A program made the translations under genes and the position numbers. DNA of 64,000 bases from Galeruca laticollis (lineage: Eukaryota; Arthropoda; Insecta; Coleoptera; Chrysomelidae), in the NCBI GenBank assembly GCA_963921935.1, contig OY998177.1, forward strand, positions 106,508,067 through 106,572,066, written 5' to 3'. The notes beneath the pieces are model-generated. The model searched no databases and was not told the DNA's origin. It saw only the letters and a list, made by a program, of their open reading frames with translations. Below, in pieces: positions 1 to 11,739 of this stretch; the first letter of the stretch is position 1; the number at the start of each line of letters is the position of its first letter.

Positions 1-289
1 ACACATACAAATGTAGGGTTAGTATATACATGTACATACATAATAATAGTGGTTATATTTTTTGTTGGACTGTGTGTTTCTAAATCTAATGAGGAATGAA
101 GTCTTTTTGAAATATTACAAACTAAATATATAATAATATGTGTTTGATAATAAAGTGAATTGAGTTACAAAAATATATAATTAGTATTAATATTAATAGC
201 AGTAGTGATTAATCAATACAATTTAGATTCGAAAATACATGCATGTGTCTGTTAGTATGGCATGTCTATAATATTATGTTAATTTGTTT
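1..289. other. AT-rich flank without recognised gene
   Basis: No reading frame or repeat that I can identify. Its right edge is where the 3' end of the minus-strand LINE begins to be recognisable. Confidence 0.4.
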
Positions 290-1321
290 TTAAAATTTTT
301 TAGGTAAATTCCTAGTTTTGAATTCATTGGTAAATAATTGTATAGTTTATGTTCCACATGTAGAAAACTTCACTGTCCAATGGACTTCTGAGACTTAGGG
401 AGAACTGTATTGACATCTCTCGAAATATTGTTGGATAAGTTTGTGTTTCATTCTTATCTATTGAATTATTTTTCACTGAATATAGCAATGCGGTTTTGTA
501 GAATAGATTCCTGATAGTTTGGAATTTTGGAAAAGCAAATTTGATGGAAACTGTCGATTTAGATTCTAAATTATTTGAATTATTTTCTTCTGTGCTAATT
601 CTAAAGGTTTAATTTCATTAGAGTATGCACCACCCTATCGACTATGCCATAGTTTAGGAGTGATTGAACTAGACTGAAATACATGTTTTTCAGATTTTTT
701 CGTCTAGTATGAAAGTCATTTGTTTGATTATTGATCTAAGTTTTTTAGGTAAATTCTGAATTTGAAGATCCCATTTTAGGTTATTATCAATAGTTATACC
801 TAGGTATTTTATGCTGGTTGTAGATTGAATAACTACGTATTTTATCTGAAAAGTAGATGTAAGTCTAATTGTTCCGTGTGTGGGAGGCCATTATTATAAC
901 TTGAAATAGGTAGGTACACTGTTTTATCCATAATAATGGTGAGAAGGTTATCATCGAACCATTTTATTATTATTTCCAAATCCATTTTTAGTTTGGTTTC
1001 TACTTCTTCCCATGAGTTTCCATCCAAAAAGAGTACTGTATAGTCGGCATATGAGATAATTGCTCCTTAACAGTTCAAATATAGCAGTTCATTTAAATAG
1101 ATTATAAATATTATGGGACATAACACTGTTCCTTGGGTCATTCCAAAAGTAATTTTTCTTTGGCTACTCATTGTATTACTGATCTTAACTAGTTGTTTCC
1201 TACTTTCTAGGTAGCTCTGGAAGAATGAGAGGGCGGGGCCACGAATACCTATGTCAATTAGTTTGGACAACAGCCCGTCGTGCCCAGCCTATTCATATTC
1301 TACAGACGGCCTGCTTCATCA
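290..1321 (-). pseudogene. Non-LTR retrotransposon RT, 3' half (jockey/R1/CR1-like)
   Basis: Read on the minus strand, this is the catalytic and C-terminal part of a LINE reverse transcriptase. From about 1,275 downwards it shows HDGLLSKLIDIGIRGPALSF, then an SYLESR and a GMTQGTVLCP-type block, then a catalytic box degraded to SYADYTVLF (normally YADDT, 1,040-1,055), a thumb block KYLGITIDNNLKWD near 790, and a C-terminal KLYNYLP motif near 340. Several frameshifts and stops make it a dead copy. The 5' continuation of the same element lies at 2,466-2,580, across the jockey-type insertion. Clade assignment is by motif impression only. Confidence 0.75.
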
Positions 1322-2465
1322 ACCCAACCAGAGATGGTGACACGAAGACTTCAAGAAGCTGTGGACAGAATCGACGACTGGTGTACAACATGGAGGATCG
1401 AAATCAACGCAGAGAAAACCCAAGCAGTGTTCTTCAGGAAGAAGAGGAAGACGCCAGAAGACAACCTGAACATCGCAGGAGACGAAATCAGATGGACCAA
1501 CAAGGCAAAGTATCTAGGAGTCATTCTAGACCGAGGGCTGACGTTCAAGGACCACGTGGACTACGTAGTGGACAAGACCAGGAAAGCAAAAGAACGACTA
1601 GAAGGACTCATCGGAAGAAGATCCAAGTTAGACGACTAGAAAGACTCATCGGAAGAAGATCCAAGCTACAGCTGAAAACCAAGATTCACCTCATCACAGC
1701 AATCCTGATTCCAATCATGCTGTACGCATCCACAGCATGGGGGTACACCGCCAAGACCTACAAAAAGAAGCTAGACGCCCAGCAGAACATCGGCCTGAGA
1801 CAAGCCATGAACGCGCCCTGGTACATCAGGAACCTGCAGATCCACAGAGAGCTAGACCAGAAGACGATTCAAGAAATGATGGAAGAAAAAGCAAGAAGAA
1901 GACTCGAAGCAATGAGGACCCACCCCAACGTCCAGATGAGGGAGCTGACCGACTACACCAGTGAAGACTACGCCAGGCATCCACGGCCAAGAAAACAGCT
2001 GGACCACGACCAGCAGTGAAGACACGTAGAAGAACGAGAATAAAGAAAGAAGAGGGACCACCTAAGAGAGAGCCTGCTGATCCCTTAAGATGAGCAGGAT
2101 CTCGACTAGGGACAGCTTTAGCAAGTGGATCCACTCTTTAAGGTCGTCCTTAGTCGTAGTAAGCCGGCTAAGGATTTGCTCCTTCTAGAGGCTGCGAAAC
2201 ACACACACACCCAACGCGAACGTCAAGAACAGAAGGCAGAAGGAGTAAAGTGCATGCACTACCCTGAACAAAAGAAGACAGCCAGACTCTTCCATGAAAA
2301 ACCCAAGGAAGAGAATGGTAGAGCAACGTCAGCAGTGCAGATTGAGGCCCCATCGGATGAGATGGGGGGTGGATGGAAGCTCTTCCCGGGATACATCGCT
2401 CTCGGGGGATGTATCCTGGAAGGGGCGGGTTTGGACTGGTGTGTGTGTGTGTGTTTGTGTGTGTG
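1322..2465 (+). mobile_element. 5'-truncated jockey-type LINE insertion
   Basis: The insert starts inside the RT just after the catalytic box. Frame 2 reads TQPEMVTRRLQEAVDRIDDW, then EINAEKTQ, KYLGVILDRGLTFKDH, and, after a frame switch, MLYASTAWGY and a C-terminal tail ending at 2,019. The segment 2,020-2,465 is a 3' UTR ending in a TG-rich tail (about 2,440-2,465). An 11-bp direct repeat CTGCTTCATCA flanks it (1,311-1,321 and 2,466-2,476), exactly where the coding homology starts and where the minus-strand LINE resumes. The base composition is richer in GC than the surroundings, consistent with a relatively recent arrival. Confidence 0.85.
1594..1669 (+). repeat. 38-bp tandem duplication inside the jockey ORF
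   Basis: Copies at 1,594-1,631 and 1,632-1,669 differ at a few bases. Because 38 is not a multiple of three, the duplication moves the RT from frame 2 to frame 1 and brings a TAG into the first frame. It accounts for the break between the two open stretches. Confidence 0.85.
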
Positions 2466-2580
2466 CTGCTTCATCATTTGAACAATTGCATCACTGATAG
2501 ACTTTCCGGTTCTAAATCCAAATTGAAATTGCGATATAATTTTAGTATTATCCAGGATAAAACATAATATTTACTATTCC
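2466..2580 (-). pseudogene. Upstream RT piece of the split minus-strand LINE
   Basis: On the minus strand this reads an RT block with SQFQFGFRTGKSISDAIVQM, the conserved fingers/palm segment that precedes the part found at 290-1,321. About 20 residues expected between the two pieces are missing. It ends where the PLE fragment starts. Confidence 0.7.
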
Positions 2581-2619
2581 TAAAAATATAATATACTTTG
2601 TATTGAATATAAACTTTGA

Positions 2620-2975
2620 AATATGTGTTTTAAATGAAACTCACTGTTTCTAGCTAATTCCACAATATAATAAAAATTGATCAAATATCTAGAAAATTGA
2701 CAATTGTTTCGATAAATCAATATCATCGTCAGAATGACAGAAGTTACATTTCATTTGATGCCTATCTGATGTTTAGTAGTTATTTTTGGCTAGACCAAGA
2801 AGTGACCTAACTTGTTATTGACTTGATATATGTTAATAGAAAAAAGAAGAAGATGTGATATTACAAATATTGAAGCTTAGATATTATTAGCCCTATGGTG
2901 ATATCATGGATATCATTTTTCCAATTAAGATCAGTATAACTGTGCAATGATATAGAAAACCAGGAAAACTATATA
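2620..2975 (-). mobile_element. Penelope-like element (PLE) terminal fragment
   Basis: This non-coding block recurs at 17.35-17.76, 24.17, 26.17-26.55, 36.76-36.92 and 59.38-59.64 kb. Shared landmarks on the plus strand are TTTAAATGAAAC, CTAGCTAATTCCACAATAT, TCATCGTCAG, AAGAAGTGACCTA and the TAGCCCTATGG / GATATC block. In the 26-kb copy the same block follows a PLE GIY-YIG-type ORF, which identifies it as PLE 3' sequence. No ORF remains here. Confidence 0.75.
2690..2750 (-). ncRNA. Hammerhead-ribozyme-like motif in PLE end
   Basis: On the minus strand the order is CTGACGA, a hairpin with GATA/TATC arms, GAAAC, a four-base AATT loop and GTC. That matches the hammerhead core CUGANGA...GAAA...UH with a two-base-pair stem III (AC/GU), the short-stem type reported for PLEs. 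Flanking bases can pair in stem I (ATT/AAT). One extra U after the CUGACGA box is a deviation. Self-cleavage is inferred, not shown. Confidence 0.5.
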
Positions 2976-3929
2976 TATATAATAGAGTATCCAAATGTTT
3001 TAGAGGTTCCTTTGATTTTGCATTCTGATACAGTGAAAGAATCGTAAACATAAGCTGCTCGGAGTTGTTTGTGGTCATAGTTTTGTCTTACTTTGCTCGA
3101 TATATTAACGATAATGAGACTGCAACTAGATGTAAAGTATTGTTATCAATTGTCAATTACTAATTTCTTAATTTGTTTGTATTTTATGAGACTTGGCAAC
3201 GTTTTCAATCAACTTAATACTATTACATAGTAAAAATAACTGTTTTTCACGGAGTGGACTGAAGGTTGCTCCATACGTAAGGTATTCGAAAAATGTATGA
3301 GTTGCGTGCAAGTGACTCCTTGTATTTTGGTAAAAAATTGGGTACGGAAATATTTCAAATAGTTACTCAGGTGGTCTCTTCTTTCTCGGTTAAGAAGACA
3401 GGTTTATAGACTATTGATGCACAACAAGATAAACATATCTTGGCTATCTTCCTCGTAGGTTCAAGGGCGTTTTAACGCCGTTTTCTTTGGTACAAAGAAA
3501 TCCTACAAGACTTGTATATGTGTCTTATTGTTATTTACACATCTTGGAGAAACAATTTATTGACTAGATTATGCTAAACAACGCAATAACAAATACAACA
3601 AGAAACGCTTGTTCTGTTACGAAACTTATAAATTTATAATTCAAATTGCAGTGTCTCGTATTGAAACATGAATTTATAATGTACATATTGCTTTAAAATT
3701 CTTGTCATAGTATACATTTCCAAAGATTACTTTATTCAACACGTCGCGGCTTCGCATGTTTATGATTTAAACAAAAAAATAGGTAAAAATGTGGGGTTGC
3801 TGTTTTTTTTTATGAAAAATTTCTATAAACTGTGTTTGCAACAGAATTTTCGTTACACAATATGAACAAATTTGGTAGAAAGCAACGCGAGAAAGGGCTG
3901 CATATAAGCTGTCCATGGGAAAACAGCTC
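2976..3929. other. No recognised gene
   Basis: AT-rich sequence with only short shadow frames; no TE family recognised. Confidence 0.4.
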
Positions 3930-4145
3930 TTAGGTATAAGCCCACAATTTTGCATGTGAACCTTTCAAACTCCTCTTATCTATCTCATTTTCTTCTTGAT
4001 TTGTGGATGTAACGGTTATTCCTAGATAATGAATCTGGTTAACTTTTTCGAAATTATATTCTTTCTCCCCAGTGTATTTGATTTCATTTGTCTTCAGTGC
4101 GCATTTCCATATATTTTGTTTTCTTTTCGTATATTTGTAAGCTAA
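3930..4145 (-). pseudogene. RTE-like RT thumb fragment
   Basis: The minus strand reads NIWKCALKTNEIKYTGEKEY, followed by HYLGITVTSTNQEENEID and then KGSHA. This is the segment downstream of the catalytic box in RTE/craniofacial-type LINEs common in insects. Only about 70 codons survive; it abuts a hAT fragment on the plus strand. Confidence 0.6.
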
Positions 4146-4655
4146 CTTCAACAATAAAAACAAATATTCTAAATATTATCAAACAATCAAAATATGTTTC
4201 AATTATACTAGACTGTATCCTAGATGTAAGCCATAAAAAGCAAATAATAATTTTAAATATATTTGTTTAAATGAATAACGACTCTTAGAAGGTCGAAGTG
4301 CGTGAACCCTTTATTGAGTTCTGTCCAATCACAAACTCAACAGGAGAAGGATTATGCCAATTTTTGGTGGATTTGCTTTTAAAATTTAATTTAAACATTT
4401 GTAATTTGCGGGGTCAAGGCTATGATATTGGAGCGAATATAGGCATAGCGGAATGCAGAAAAGAATTTTGGAAATGAATAATCGTTCTCTTTTTATCCCA
4501 AGTTCAGCTCACATTTTGAAATTGATTGTTAATAACGCAGCAAAAATTTCCTATGAATATATAAATTCTTTTGATATCGTTCAAGACTTCAGTATATTTT
4601 TTCTGCTTCGACAAAAAGATGGTAGATATTTAGAAAGCAAAATCCGGAATTAAAA
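4146..4655 (+). pseudogene. hAT transposase fragment (ZMYM1-like), first part
   Basis: Frames joined across stops give EFCPITNSTGEGLCQFL, LRGQGYDIGAN and ILEMNNRSLFIPSSAHILKL, then a helix ending near 4,650. These are hallmark blocks of the ZMYM1/TTF-like hAT transposase RNase-H fold (the C-R-G-Q-G-Y-D-x-G-A-N block is highly conserved). The region between GYDIGAN and ILEMN is frameshifted. It continues at 5,060 after an inserted foldback sequence. Confidence 0.7.
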
Positions 4656-4659
4656 TTAT

Positions 4660-4794
4660 AGTATATTAAGTACCAAGTGTCAAAACGGTTACTTTAGTCA
4701 CGAGTTTTACTAGGCACGAGTGAAGCGAAGCGGAACGAGTTCCTTGTGAAACGAGTGACTAAAGACGTTTTTAACACGAGGTGCTTACTATACT
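4660..4794. repeat. Foldback (imperfect inverted repeat, about 40-bp arms)
   Basis: The arm beginning AGTATATTAAGTACC pairs with the arm ending GGTGCTTACTATACT. Inner blocks TTTAGTCACGAG and CGAGTGACTAAA also pair. The centre is GC-rich with repeated CGAG. The foldback and its downstream flank (to about 5,060) interrupt the hAT coding region. Confidence 0.7.
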
Positions 4795-5023
4795 TTTTCT
4801 TCGCCCGCGGGAAGGAAAACATTATATTATATTTGAGTTATATTCATTACATGATGACGATGGCTGACAGCTGACTGACAAATCAAATGACGCAGAATAA
4901 CAAAATTATCAAGGATCATGAAATTTAACATACAAAAGATACACTTGATTTGACGTTTAAAAAACAAAAGATAAACGAGATGTGACTTTTCGCATTTCAA
5001 ACACTAGTGTTTGAAGAGTCGTT

Positions 5024-5341
5024 TTGTGCATGTCAAACCCGTGTTCAAAGTGCGGTTTTAGTAGCGGAAGTAGAAAAAAGGCTTTAAGTGATACAACATG
5101 GTCGAGCACAATAGACGCAATCAAACCATTGCGCTACAATTTGTGTAAAATAATCGACGGCCTGGTAGAAATATCCTCACATTCTTCTTTATATTTAAAT
5201 ATTTCTCATAAAGCAAACTCCAAAGCATTAAAATATAAAAATTATGAATTTGTATGTTCAATAATTATTTGGTACAGTATTTTATTTAAAATAAGTAATA
5301 GTATGAATGTTAATTTATGTCTGGACTATTGGACAATTTAA
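5024..5341 (+). pseudogene. hAT transposase fragment (ZMYM1-like), second part
   Basis: The reading frame holds ALSDTTWSSTIDAIKPLRYN, then IIDGLVEISSHS and YEFVCSIIIWYSILFKI. It follows directly, in family order, from the part ending at 4,655 (L-S-D-T-R-W-S-S-R-x-D-A block). The first 12 codons belong to the inserted sequence. No hAT dimerisation domain is seen downstream. Confidence 0.7.
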
Positions 5342-6703
5342 TCAAGAGTGACTGCCCGTCACTCGTGCCATGTCACGTCTCGACTCCGCCCTCTTTGAAA
5401 TATTTTTGCGCTAGACGACAGACACACTTATACCGAAAATTCCATCTTTTTCCTCTCCCCGCGATTCTATTTCTTTTAATTAGTTAAAAAGTATATTATC
5501 TACGGGCAAATTATGCATACATTTGCCATATAATTCATGTATGATCTTCCATTTGCAGCATCAATGATAATTTTCCAAATATTTATTAAAAAGATATTCA
5601 GTTCTAAAAAATAAAAGTTGTAACTTTTGTAAAAATATTTTTAAAGTTGAACGTTGGTCATGTGTGGTTTCGATATTTCGTTAAAAAAATCAATGTCGCG
5701 ACCGGTGATTCATTTCTTGCAGGTGTGGTGGTCCATGATTAAATTTCATCCGCCCTGATGCCCTGAATCTCGTTATTCTTGACGTTGTCCCCAACGTCAT
5801 GCATACGCAAGGCTGTGAATGCTCTATTTGCGAATTGTTCCTAAAAATGATATTCTCGAGCACCGTTCCTAAAATCATCGAATTGTATCGTCCCTCACAA
5901 CAGCGTCAGTTGACGTTAGAATACAAATGTCATTTGGTTATGTCAAATGTAAGGGTGCATTCAGATGCTACGTCGGGCGCGTTTTATGCGATCAGATACT
6001 TACATCTGGTAAATGGTAGGGTCATTCAGTTGTTAACGGTAAATTTTACCAAACGTCCAACCATTTAACCCAGTTGACACATGGGTAGAAATTGACCCGC
6101 ATGCGCTTTGCATTTTATAATGCATGACTTAGAAGTTTGGGTTATGTTTCCAAAATTGCAAGTAATACAGAATGGAAATGCAGGCCATTTCGGTTAACTG
6201 AACAGGTACGATTTCATTTACATCCTAGAATGTATATGAAATCCATCAATCAGCATTTGCATTTAGTACCCGTGAACTCTCCTTTTTTTCAATTTCAAAA
6301 TAACGTCAAGATAACTTGTCAAAATATTTCTTCAGTTGTCAAGACAAATATTAGTAAAATTAATGATTCCGGTGATGATTCAATAAATATTACTCCACCA
6401 GATATTCGTTTAGCCGCAAAGGAGACGTGTAACACATCATTACATCGAAAAGTAAATATGAATTTTGTTTCAAAAAGTTCATGGATTCAGCTCTGGTAAA
6501 CGGAGTTAAAAATATATCAGAGCATGTTATCACTACTTATATGAATGAAATATCGAGTAAAAACATGCTCTCAACTCTTTGGACAACATATTCTATGTTA
6601 AGAACACAGTACATAGTTTAAAAAACAGTCACTTTTTGCACAATCGTAGAAAATACATTTTAGTACATTGTGAAATTAGCTTAATTACTTAATCTTCAAT
6701 TTT
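5342..6703. other. Unassigned; one open frame 6,137-6,499 (+)
   Basis: The 120-codon frame at 6,137-6,499 has no motif that I recognise. It ends about 200 bases before the Myb/SANT remnant and could be an upstream exon of it, but nothing proves this. A GTGCATTCAGATGC string near 5,950 resembles hAT ends, but I found no partner. Confidence 0.3.
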
Positions 6704-7495
6704 AGATGGATCCTTATTGTATGCAGATGCACCAGAAGTATCAAGGGTGTTTGGCATTTTACATAATGATGCAGATTCTCTTATATCATGTGATATAGAA
6801 TCTCAATTCAAATCATTTAAATATAAGTAAGCATCCACAAAATATTTTTGTCGAAAGGTTGCATTGATAACGAGCATTTTAAATTCGTATTATTGTAGGT
6901 TTCCACTCAAGCAGGGGATGAAAGATGTAGTAAATGTTCTTGAAATGATGTATTAAGATTGATTGATGTATATAAAAAACATTGAGAAATTCAAATCAAC
7001 CACAATTCGCAATGAAAAAGTTTGGGTAGACATATCCATGGAAATCAAAAACTTTTCTGCAGAACAATGTAAAAATAAGTTTGAAAATTTAAAGTCTCAA
7101 TATTTAAAAAAAGAATAACATGAGTGATAGAAATACAGGCAGTAAAAAAATACATTTTTTGTATTTTGATGAATTTGAAGAGTTGTTTGGAGATGACCCC
7201 AATGTTATACCTATAGCAATTACTAGTTCATCAAAAGATGTCTCTGCAGATGAAAAAAATAGCGACTGTAATCTGAATTATAATCAAAATAATGTCAAGG
7301 AAGAGAAATAAATAAAACTGGTTCTATTGGTTTATCTTGAGTAATCTTCAAAATTGAATAAAAGAAAGAGACAACGGGAGAGGAGGCACAAGTATAACTA
7401 TGAACAAAGGGAAAGGGCAACCAAATCTCCAAATAGATATTTGGAATCTATAATGAACAACAAAAGAAAAAGAAGTAGTAGTGATTCGGAATAAA
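6704..7495 (+). pseudogene. Myb/SANT-like DNA-binding gene remnant
   Basis: The pieces read APEVSRVFGILHNDADS (6,725-6,780), then a possible intron (GTAAGC at about 6,828, ATTGTAG at about 6,898), then EKVWVDISMEIKNFSAEQCK, NKFENLKSQY, a frame break, and HFLYFDEFEELFGDDPNV. The W-x(n)-F-S-A-E-Q-C-x-N-K-F and Y-F-D-E blocks are typical of the animal trihelix/Myb-SANT-like family, many copies of which are TE-associated. A basic tail (RKRQRERRHK...) continues to 7,493. At least one frameshift and one stop make it non-functional. Confidence 0.6.
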
Positions 7496-8879
7496 TAGGT
7501 ATTGACCACTTACTTTTAAAGATATAATGCTTATGTGGTTCTTTAATACAATGTGTCTTAGCTTATTCTTATGTATTTATACATTTTCAACTGCTTTCAT
7601 TTCTAACTTAATTTTCATAATTACATAGAAAATTTTTTACCCGTTGTTTAAGCCAATCAAATGCCTTAATTTTGACAGGTTTCTATGACAATAATATGAA
7701 TTTTCCGAAAAAATTTCCGTGATTTTGAAATTAATTTTCCACTTTTTTTGTCAATGGTGAATGAGATGTGGGTTTTTCTCACTAATTGTCTCTGTTTCAT
7801 AAAATAATAACGAATACTATGATATGGTTTTGTTCATCTCAACAATGGATTTATGGGTGAAATAAGGTATAATTTCATGAAAAATATTGATCATACATTT
7901 AAATAGATCTTTTTGTTCGAGATTTAAGCCGAAAATGTTCACCAAATACGTTGAATATTTTATGTTTTTATGATAAATTTGAATTTGCTCAAAAGGAACA
8001 AAAGTTGTATGATTTTCCATTCATTTTATGTTTTCTTTGTGAATCTAGTTCTAATATCTATGATAAGAAGTAATACATTCATTTAAGACTGATTCCTACT
8101 TTTTTTACTAGGGCAAAGGGAAAGTAAAAAAATGTAACTGTTTCAAATACAATGTAGCTATAAAATTTTCCTACCGAATCTCCCGCGAGATCGATTTATT
8201 TTCCATACATTTTTTCCAGAGAATTCGTACTTAGAAAATTTTTTCGGAATAATTAAAGCTCTAGAGAGATTATAGGTGAAAATATTTCAGGTATTCATTT
8301 GTCATCTAGATGTAGCTTGTTATGGAATACTTATGCATTCAATACAAACACAACCACACAGATGTACTAAAATTTTAATATCAATATGACTATCTACCTT
8401 TCTAAGTTGACTGTATGCAATTTTTGGTATAAGGCTGCAAAAATTGGGCCAAGTCTTATAAATGTTTTTTCTTGCCTAATGATTTTTTAGATCAGCTTAA
8501 AATTAGTTGGAAAATAACTATGTATATATAAAAATTTTATCTGAATAAATTTCAGTCAATAAATTGAGAATTATTTGGAAGAATGTTTCTTTGTAAGTAT
8601 CAATTTAAAATAGAAAAAGGTGGATACATTTAATATACGACATGGTATTTTACGTGATTTCCAAAAATTTTGTAACTTAAATTTGATTAGGTAATTTAAT
8701 TATTTATTAAATGGAAATTTTATTCTTTCTAGAGTAACTTGAGACGTGTACATGGCGCAAAGTTTTACTGACATCCTTAGATGGCAGTTTTGGTAGTATA
8801 GAATATTTTATAAACTTTCATTCAGACGAAGGTTTTAATAATATTCTTGTCGAAGCTAATGATATTGCCTAAGAATTAA
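7496..8879. other. No recognised gene
   Basis: AT-rich, stop-dense on all frames; no TE domain recognised. Confidence 0.4.
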
Positions 8880-9198
8880 ACATTGAAACATGTCTTCTTC
8901 CCTCTCAGACATTACGTCCAAGAAAAATTCCAAAAATGTTTGATTAGTAGCAAAGATACGATGTTTTTTGGATGCTGAAGCTAATTTTAAGGTTGAATTA
9001 TTTTACCGAATGTTTGATCACACATTATCATCCCTTCCGAGCAGGTTTGAAGAACTCCAAACGTTTAACAACATTTTTTATTTTCTCACCAACGTAAGAA
9101 GTCTCTCAGATGTAGACTTGCTGGAATACTGCATAGATGTATATTTTAAACTTCAACATGAGTCTCGCGAAGAGTCAGACATTGACGGGATTGAATGA
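8880..9198 (+). pseudogene. hAT transposase C-terminal remnant (ZMYM1-like)
   Basis: The frame at 8,968-9,198 reads FKVELFYRMFDHTLSSLPSR, FEELQTFNNIFYFL and VDLLEYCIDVYFKL. This resembles the segment between the catalytic fold and dimerisation domain of ZMYM1-like hAT proteins. Frameshifted sequence upstream (SDITSKKNSKN) fits the preceding RKRK-type region. Confidence 0.55.
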
Positions 9199-9269
9199 AA
9201 TAAAGGCTTTGCGCTTACATTTTACACAGACTTTAAACAATCCTAAAATATTCTTGCAATAATAGAGTT

Positions 9270-9495
9270 TCATCGTTTACTACTATTCTTTGTTTTATTT
9301 CAGCTTTGTTCGATTATAACTCCTAAGTATTGTAATGTTTTCATCTGTTATGTTTCGGTATCACCTATTTCTATTTTGTATGTTCGTCTCCTATTGTCAT
9401 TACTATCGTTCCATTACGTGGGATCCTGTTGGAGGTGTTTTTCTTTGTTGGCTATAGGCACCACATCATCAGCGAATACTCCTTCCTATATTTCT
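9270..9495 (-). pseudogene. LINE RT scrap with FADD box
   Basis: The minus strand, joined across stops, shows FADDVVPIANKEK, then TIGDEHTK-like sequence and MKTLQYLGVIIEQS. The spacing from catalytic FADD to YLGV fits an RTE/L1-type RT. About 75 codons only. Confidence 0.6.
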
Positions 9496-10529
9496 CGTGT
9501 GTTTAAGGTTATATGTCCTACTTAGACTTATAATATTGTGAAATATAGAAAAATCACTGACAATTATCGTAAAATAAAGATCTAGTAAATTCCAACTGTA
9601 GGTAAATATTTTTAAAACTACTAGCCTTTGCTTAAGAATATATTTCCTGTATAATTTATCTGCTTACACAGATATTTAGGGGGAATTTTTCATTATAATT
9701 CAAACAAGTCTCGTAATAATTTGAAGAATCAATTTGCATTTGTTCGCTTCAAAGAGTAGTAATTTCTTAAGGTCAAGTTAGAATAGAATTTATAACCTGT
9801 CTCATTGTTCCACCCTGTATTAGGCGTAATTTCCCCATGAGATGTTTATACAAAAATAACTAGCCGGCATGTCGCCAGCTACCTGTGATTAATTCACAGA
9901 TATTTGTTCTTGTCGCCTACATAAAAAAATTATACAATTCAAAAATTTTAATTCTGATTTATACTATTTTGTTCTTGAAATTACTATCGTTTATTGCTAG
10001 TATTTCACTATCTATGTTGTTTTGCTTAAAAAATATGTCTTGTATCAAACCGAGTGTAACCTTCATCTTATATTTCCTCTACACATTATAGTGATATTGT
10101 ATCCAATTTGCAAGGTTGGTAAATTAATAGAGTAGAAACTCTGATACAAATACAGTAAAGCGTGTCTTTTAGTATTCTAGATCTTTTGTATGGAAATTTG
10201 ATCATTTATATATTCCTGATTGCGATTGTCATGATTATTATCACCATAACGTTATTTTCACTTATGAATAATCCATTCCATGGAAACGGTTGGTGCTTAA
10301 TCGTTGTGAGATAATTATTGTAAGGGTTAATCCGCAGTGACATGCCATATTCATCCTATACTAAATAACCGACAAAACCATACAGTTTATTAAGACATAT
10401 TACTTTGTTAAATGAAACTAACTGTTTCAAAATAATTTGGCTACTTTTCGAAGTATTAAACGCTTAGTCTGTGAAATATAATTTTTAGGCTTATTTCAGA
10501 ATGAAATAGGACTATTGTAGAGAATAAAT
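9496..10529. other. No recognised gene
   Basis: AT-rich with no recognised domain; the open frame at 9,885-10,091 is hydrophobic and AT-driven and is not called. Confidence 0.4.
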
Positions 10530-10530
10530 T

Positions 10531-10605
<75 letters not shown>

Positions 10606-10606
10606 T
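10530..10606. repeat. (TA)n microsatellite
   Basis: Nearly pure TA dinucleotide tract. Confidence 0.95.
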
Positions 10607-11090
10607 GTGTTATAACGGAATTTGTAAGCACGATAGAGGACGCATTTTTTTATGGATCGAAACCAAACTCGCTACAAAAATTTTTTCGGCCATGATCTTG
10701 GACGAGTTCGTTAACGGCCAAATCGGCCCAGATGAAACAAAATGGCGGCCTGTCGAAATTAAAAAAAATTCGTAATTCTTTTGTTTTTGATCAGACGCAA
10801 AAAAGTTACTAAGATTTTTTTTAGAACCTAACACGTTCTACAACTTTTGTATGAAACACTTTTTTCTAAAACATACATGAAAATATTTATTTAAGAAAAT
10901 TTAAATTTCGTATTTTTTTTGTTTTGAACCTGATGCAAAAACTTTACTGAAATAAGCCGTCCAATTGGACTTGTGCCGTTGGGATTTTTTAATAATACAA
11001 CATAGATACAAAATAAAAGAAATATTGTCAACTAAATATTTTCACACACTGTGTAAGATTATAATGCAACGTTGTATTATTGGGCGATAG

Positions 11091-11472
11091 GCTACAAAAA
11101 TTCATACTTACAGGCTGATCTGACTTGAGCTTGTAAAATGATAAAATCGACAAATCCAAAAGAGCCGTCAAACAATAGAAACAATTTTGCTATTACTTTT
11201 TTGCCTTTTGAATCTATATTAAGGGTGATTTAATTTAGTTTTTAAGCATGTTCCCACACCCGTGGGGTAGAGTTTTAGGCGCTTTTGGTTTTAAGTTGTA
11301 TACCCTGTATAGGCCTATTCTACTTATATTTTTGTATCATCATTAGATGTTTATTGCAATCGCTAATGTTTTGAGCAAAAACTGATGGCATTGTTAAAAA
11401 TTTATGCTTACAGGGTCTCATTGTAAGTTGAATAAATCAACAAATCCAAAAGATCAACCAAACAGTCGAAAC
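11091..11472. repeat. Diverged direct repeat, about 300-bp period
   Basis: Blocks at 11,091-11,182 and 11,391-11,472 share AAATT(C/T)AT(A/G)CTTACAGG, TAAATC-CAAATCCAAAAGA and CAAACA-GAAAC in the same order and spacing. Two units of a 300-bp tandem repeat are visible; the remainder has diverged. Confidence 0.55.
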
Positions 11473-11739
11473 TAGTTGCCTATTAGTTATTAAGTACAAC
11501 ATTTAATTTTGTGTTATAAGATATTAATAATAAGGATAAATATGTGTTTCTGTAATAGTATAGGAAGCTTTGAAAATCAAAATCTGTGAAATAGGTCAAA
11601 ATAAATCATGTGCACTAATATCTCTAGTAACTTTGACTTAACGTCACGTTATTTTTTAGCAGGTTTATCAAGGAATTTAAAAATAAAAATTGAATGTTTT
11701 GGAATGTTCATCACACTGTATGTACATTCTACACCAATG

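Noticed and set aside
1225..1627. Frame-1 open stretch ahead of the jockey C-terminus
   Set aside because: Only the part after the 38-bp duplication is real in frame 1; upstream the coding frame is 2 and, before 1,322, the minus-strand LINE.
2439..2470. TG repeat as an independent microsatellite
   Set aside because: It sits exactly at the 3' end of the jockey-type insert before the target duplication, so it is best read as the element's tail.
9885..10091. Hydrophobic 68-codon frame as a membrane protein gene
   Set aside because: AT-rich sequence yields Leu/Ile/Phe-rich frames by chance; no conserved motif or context.
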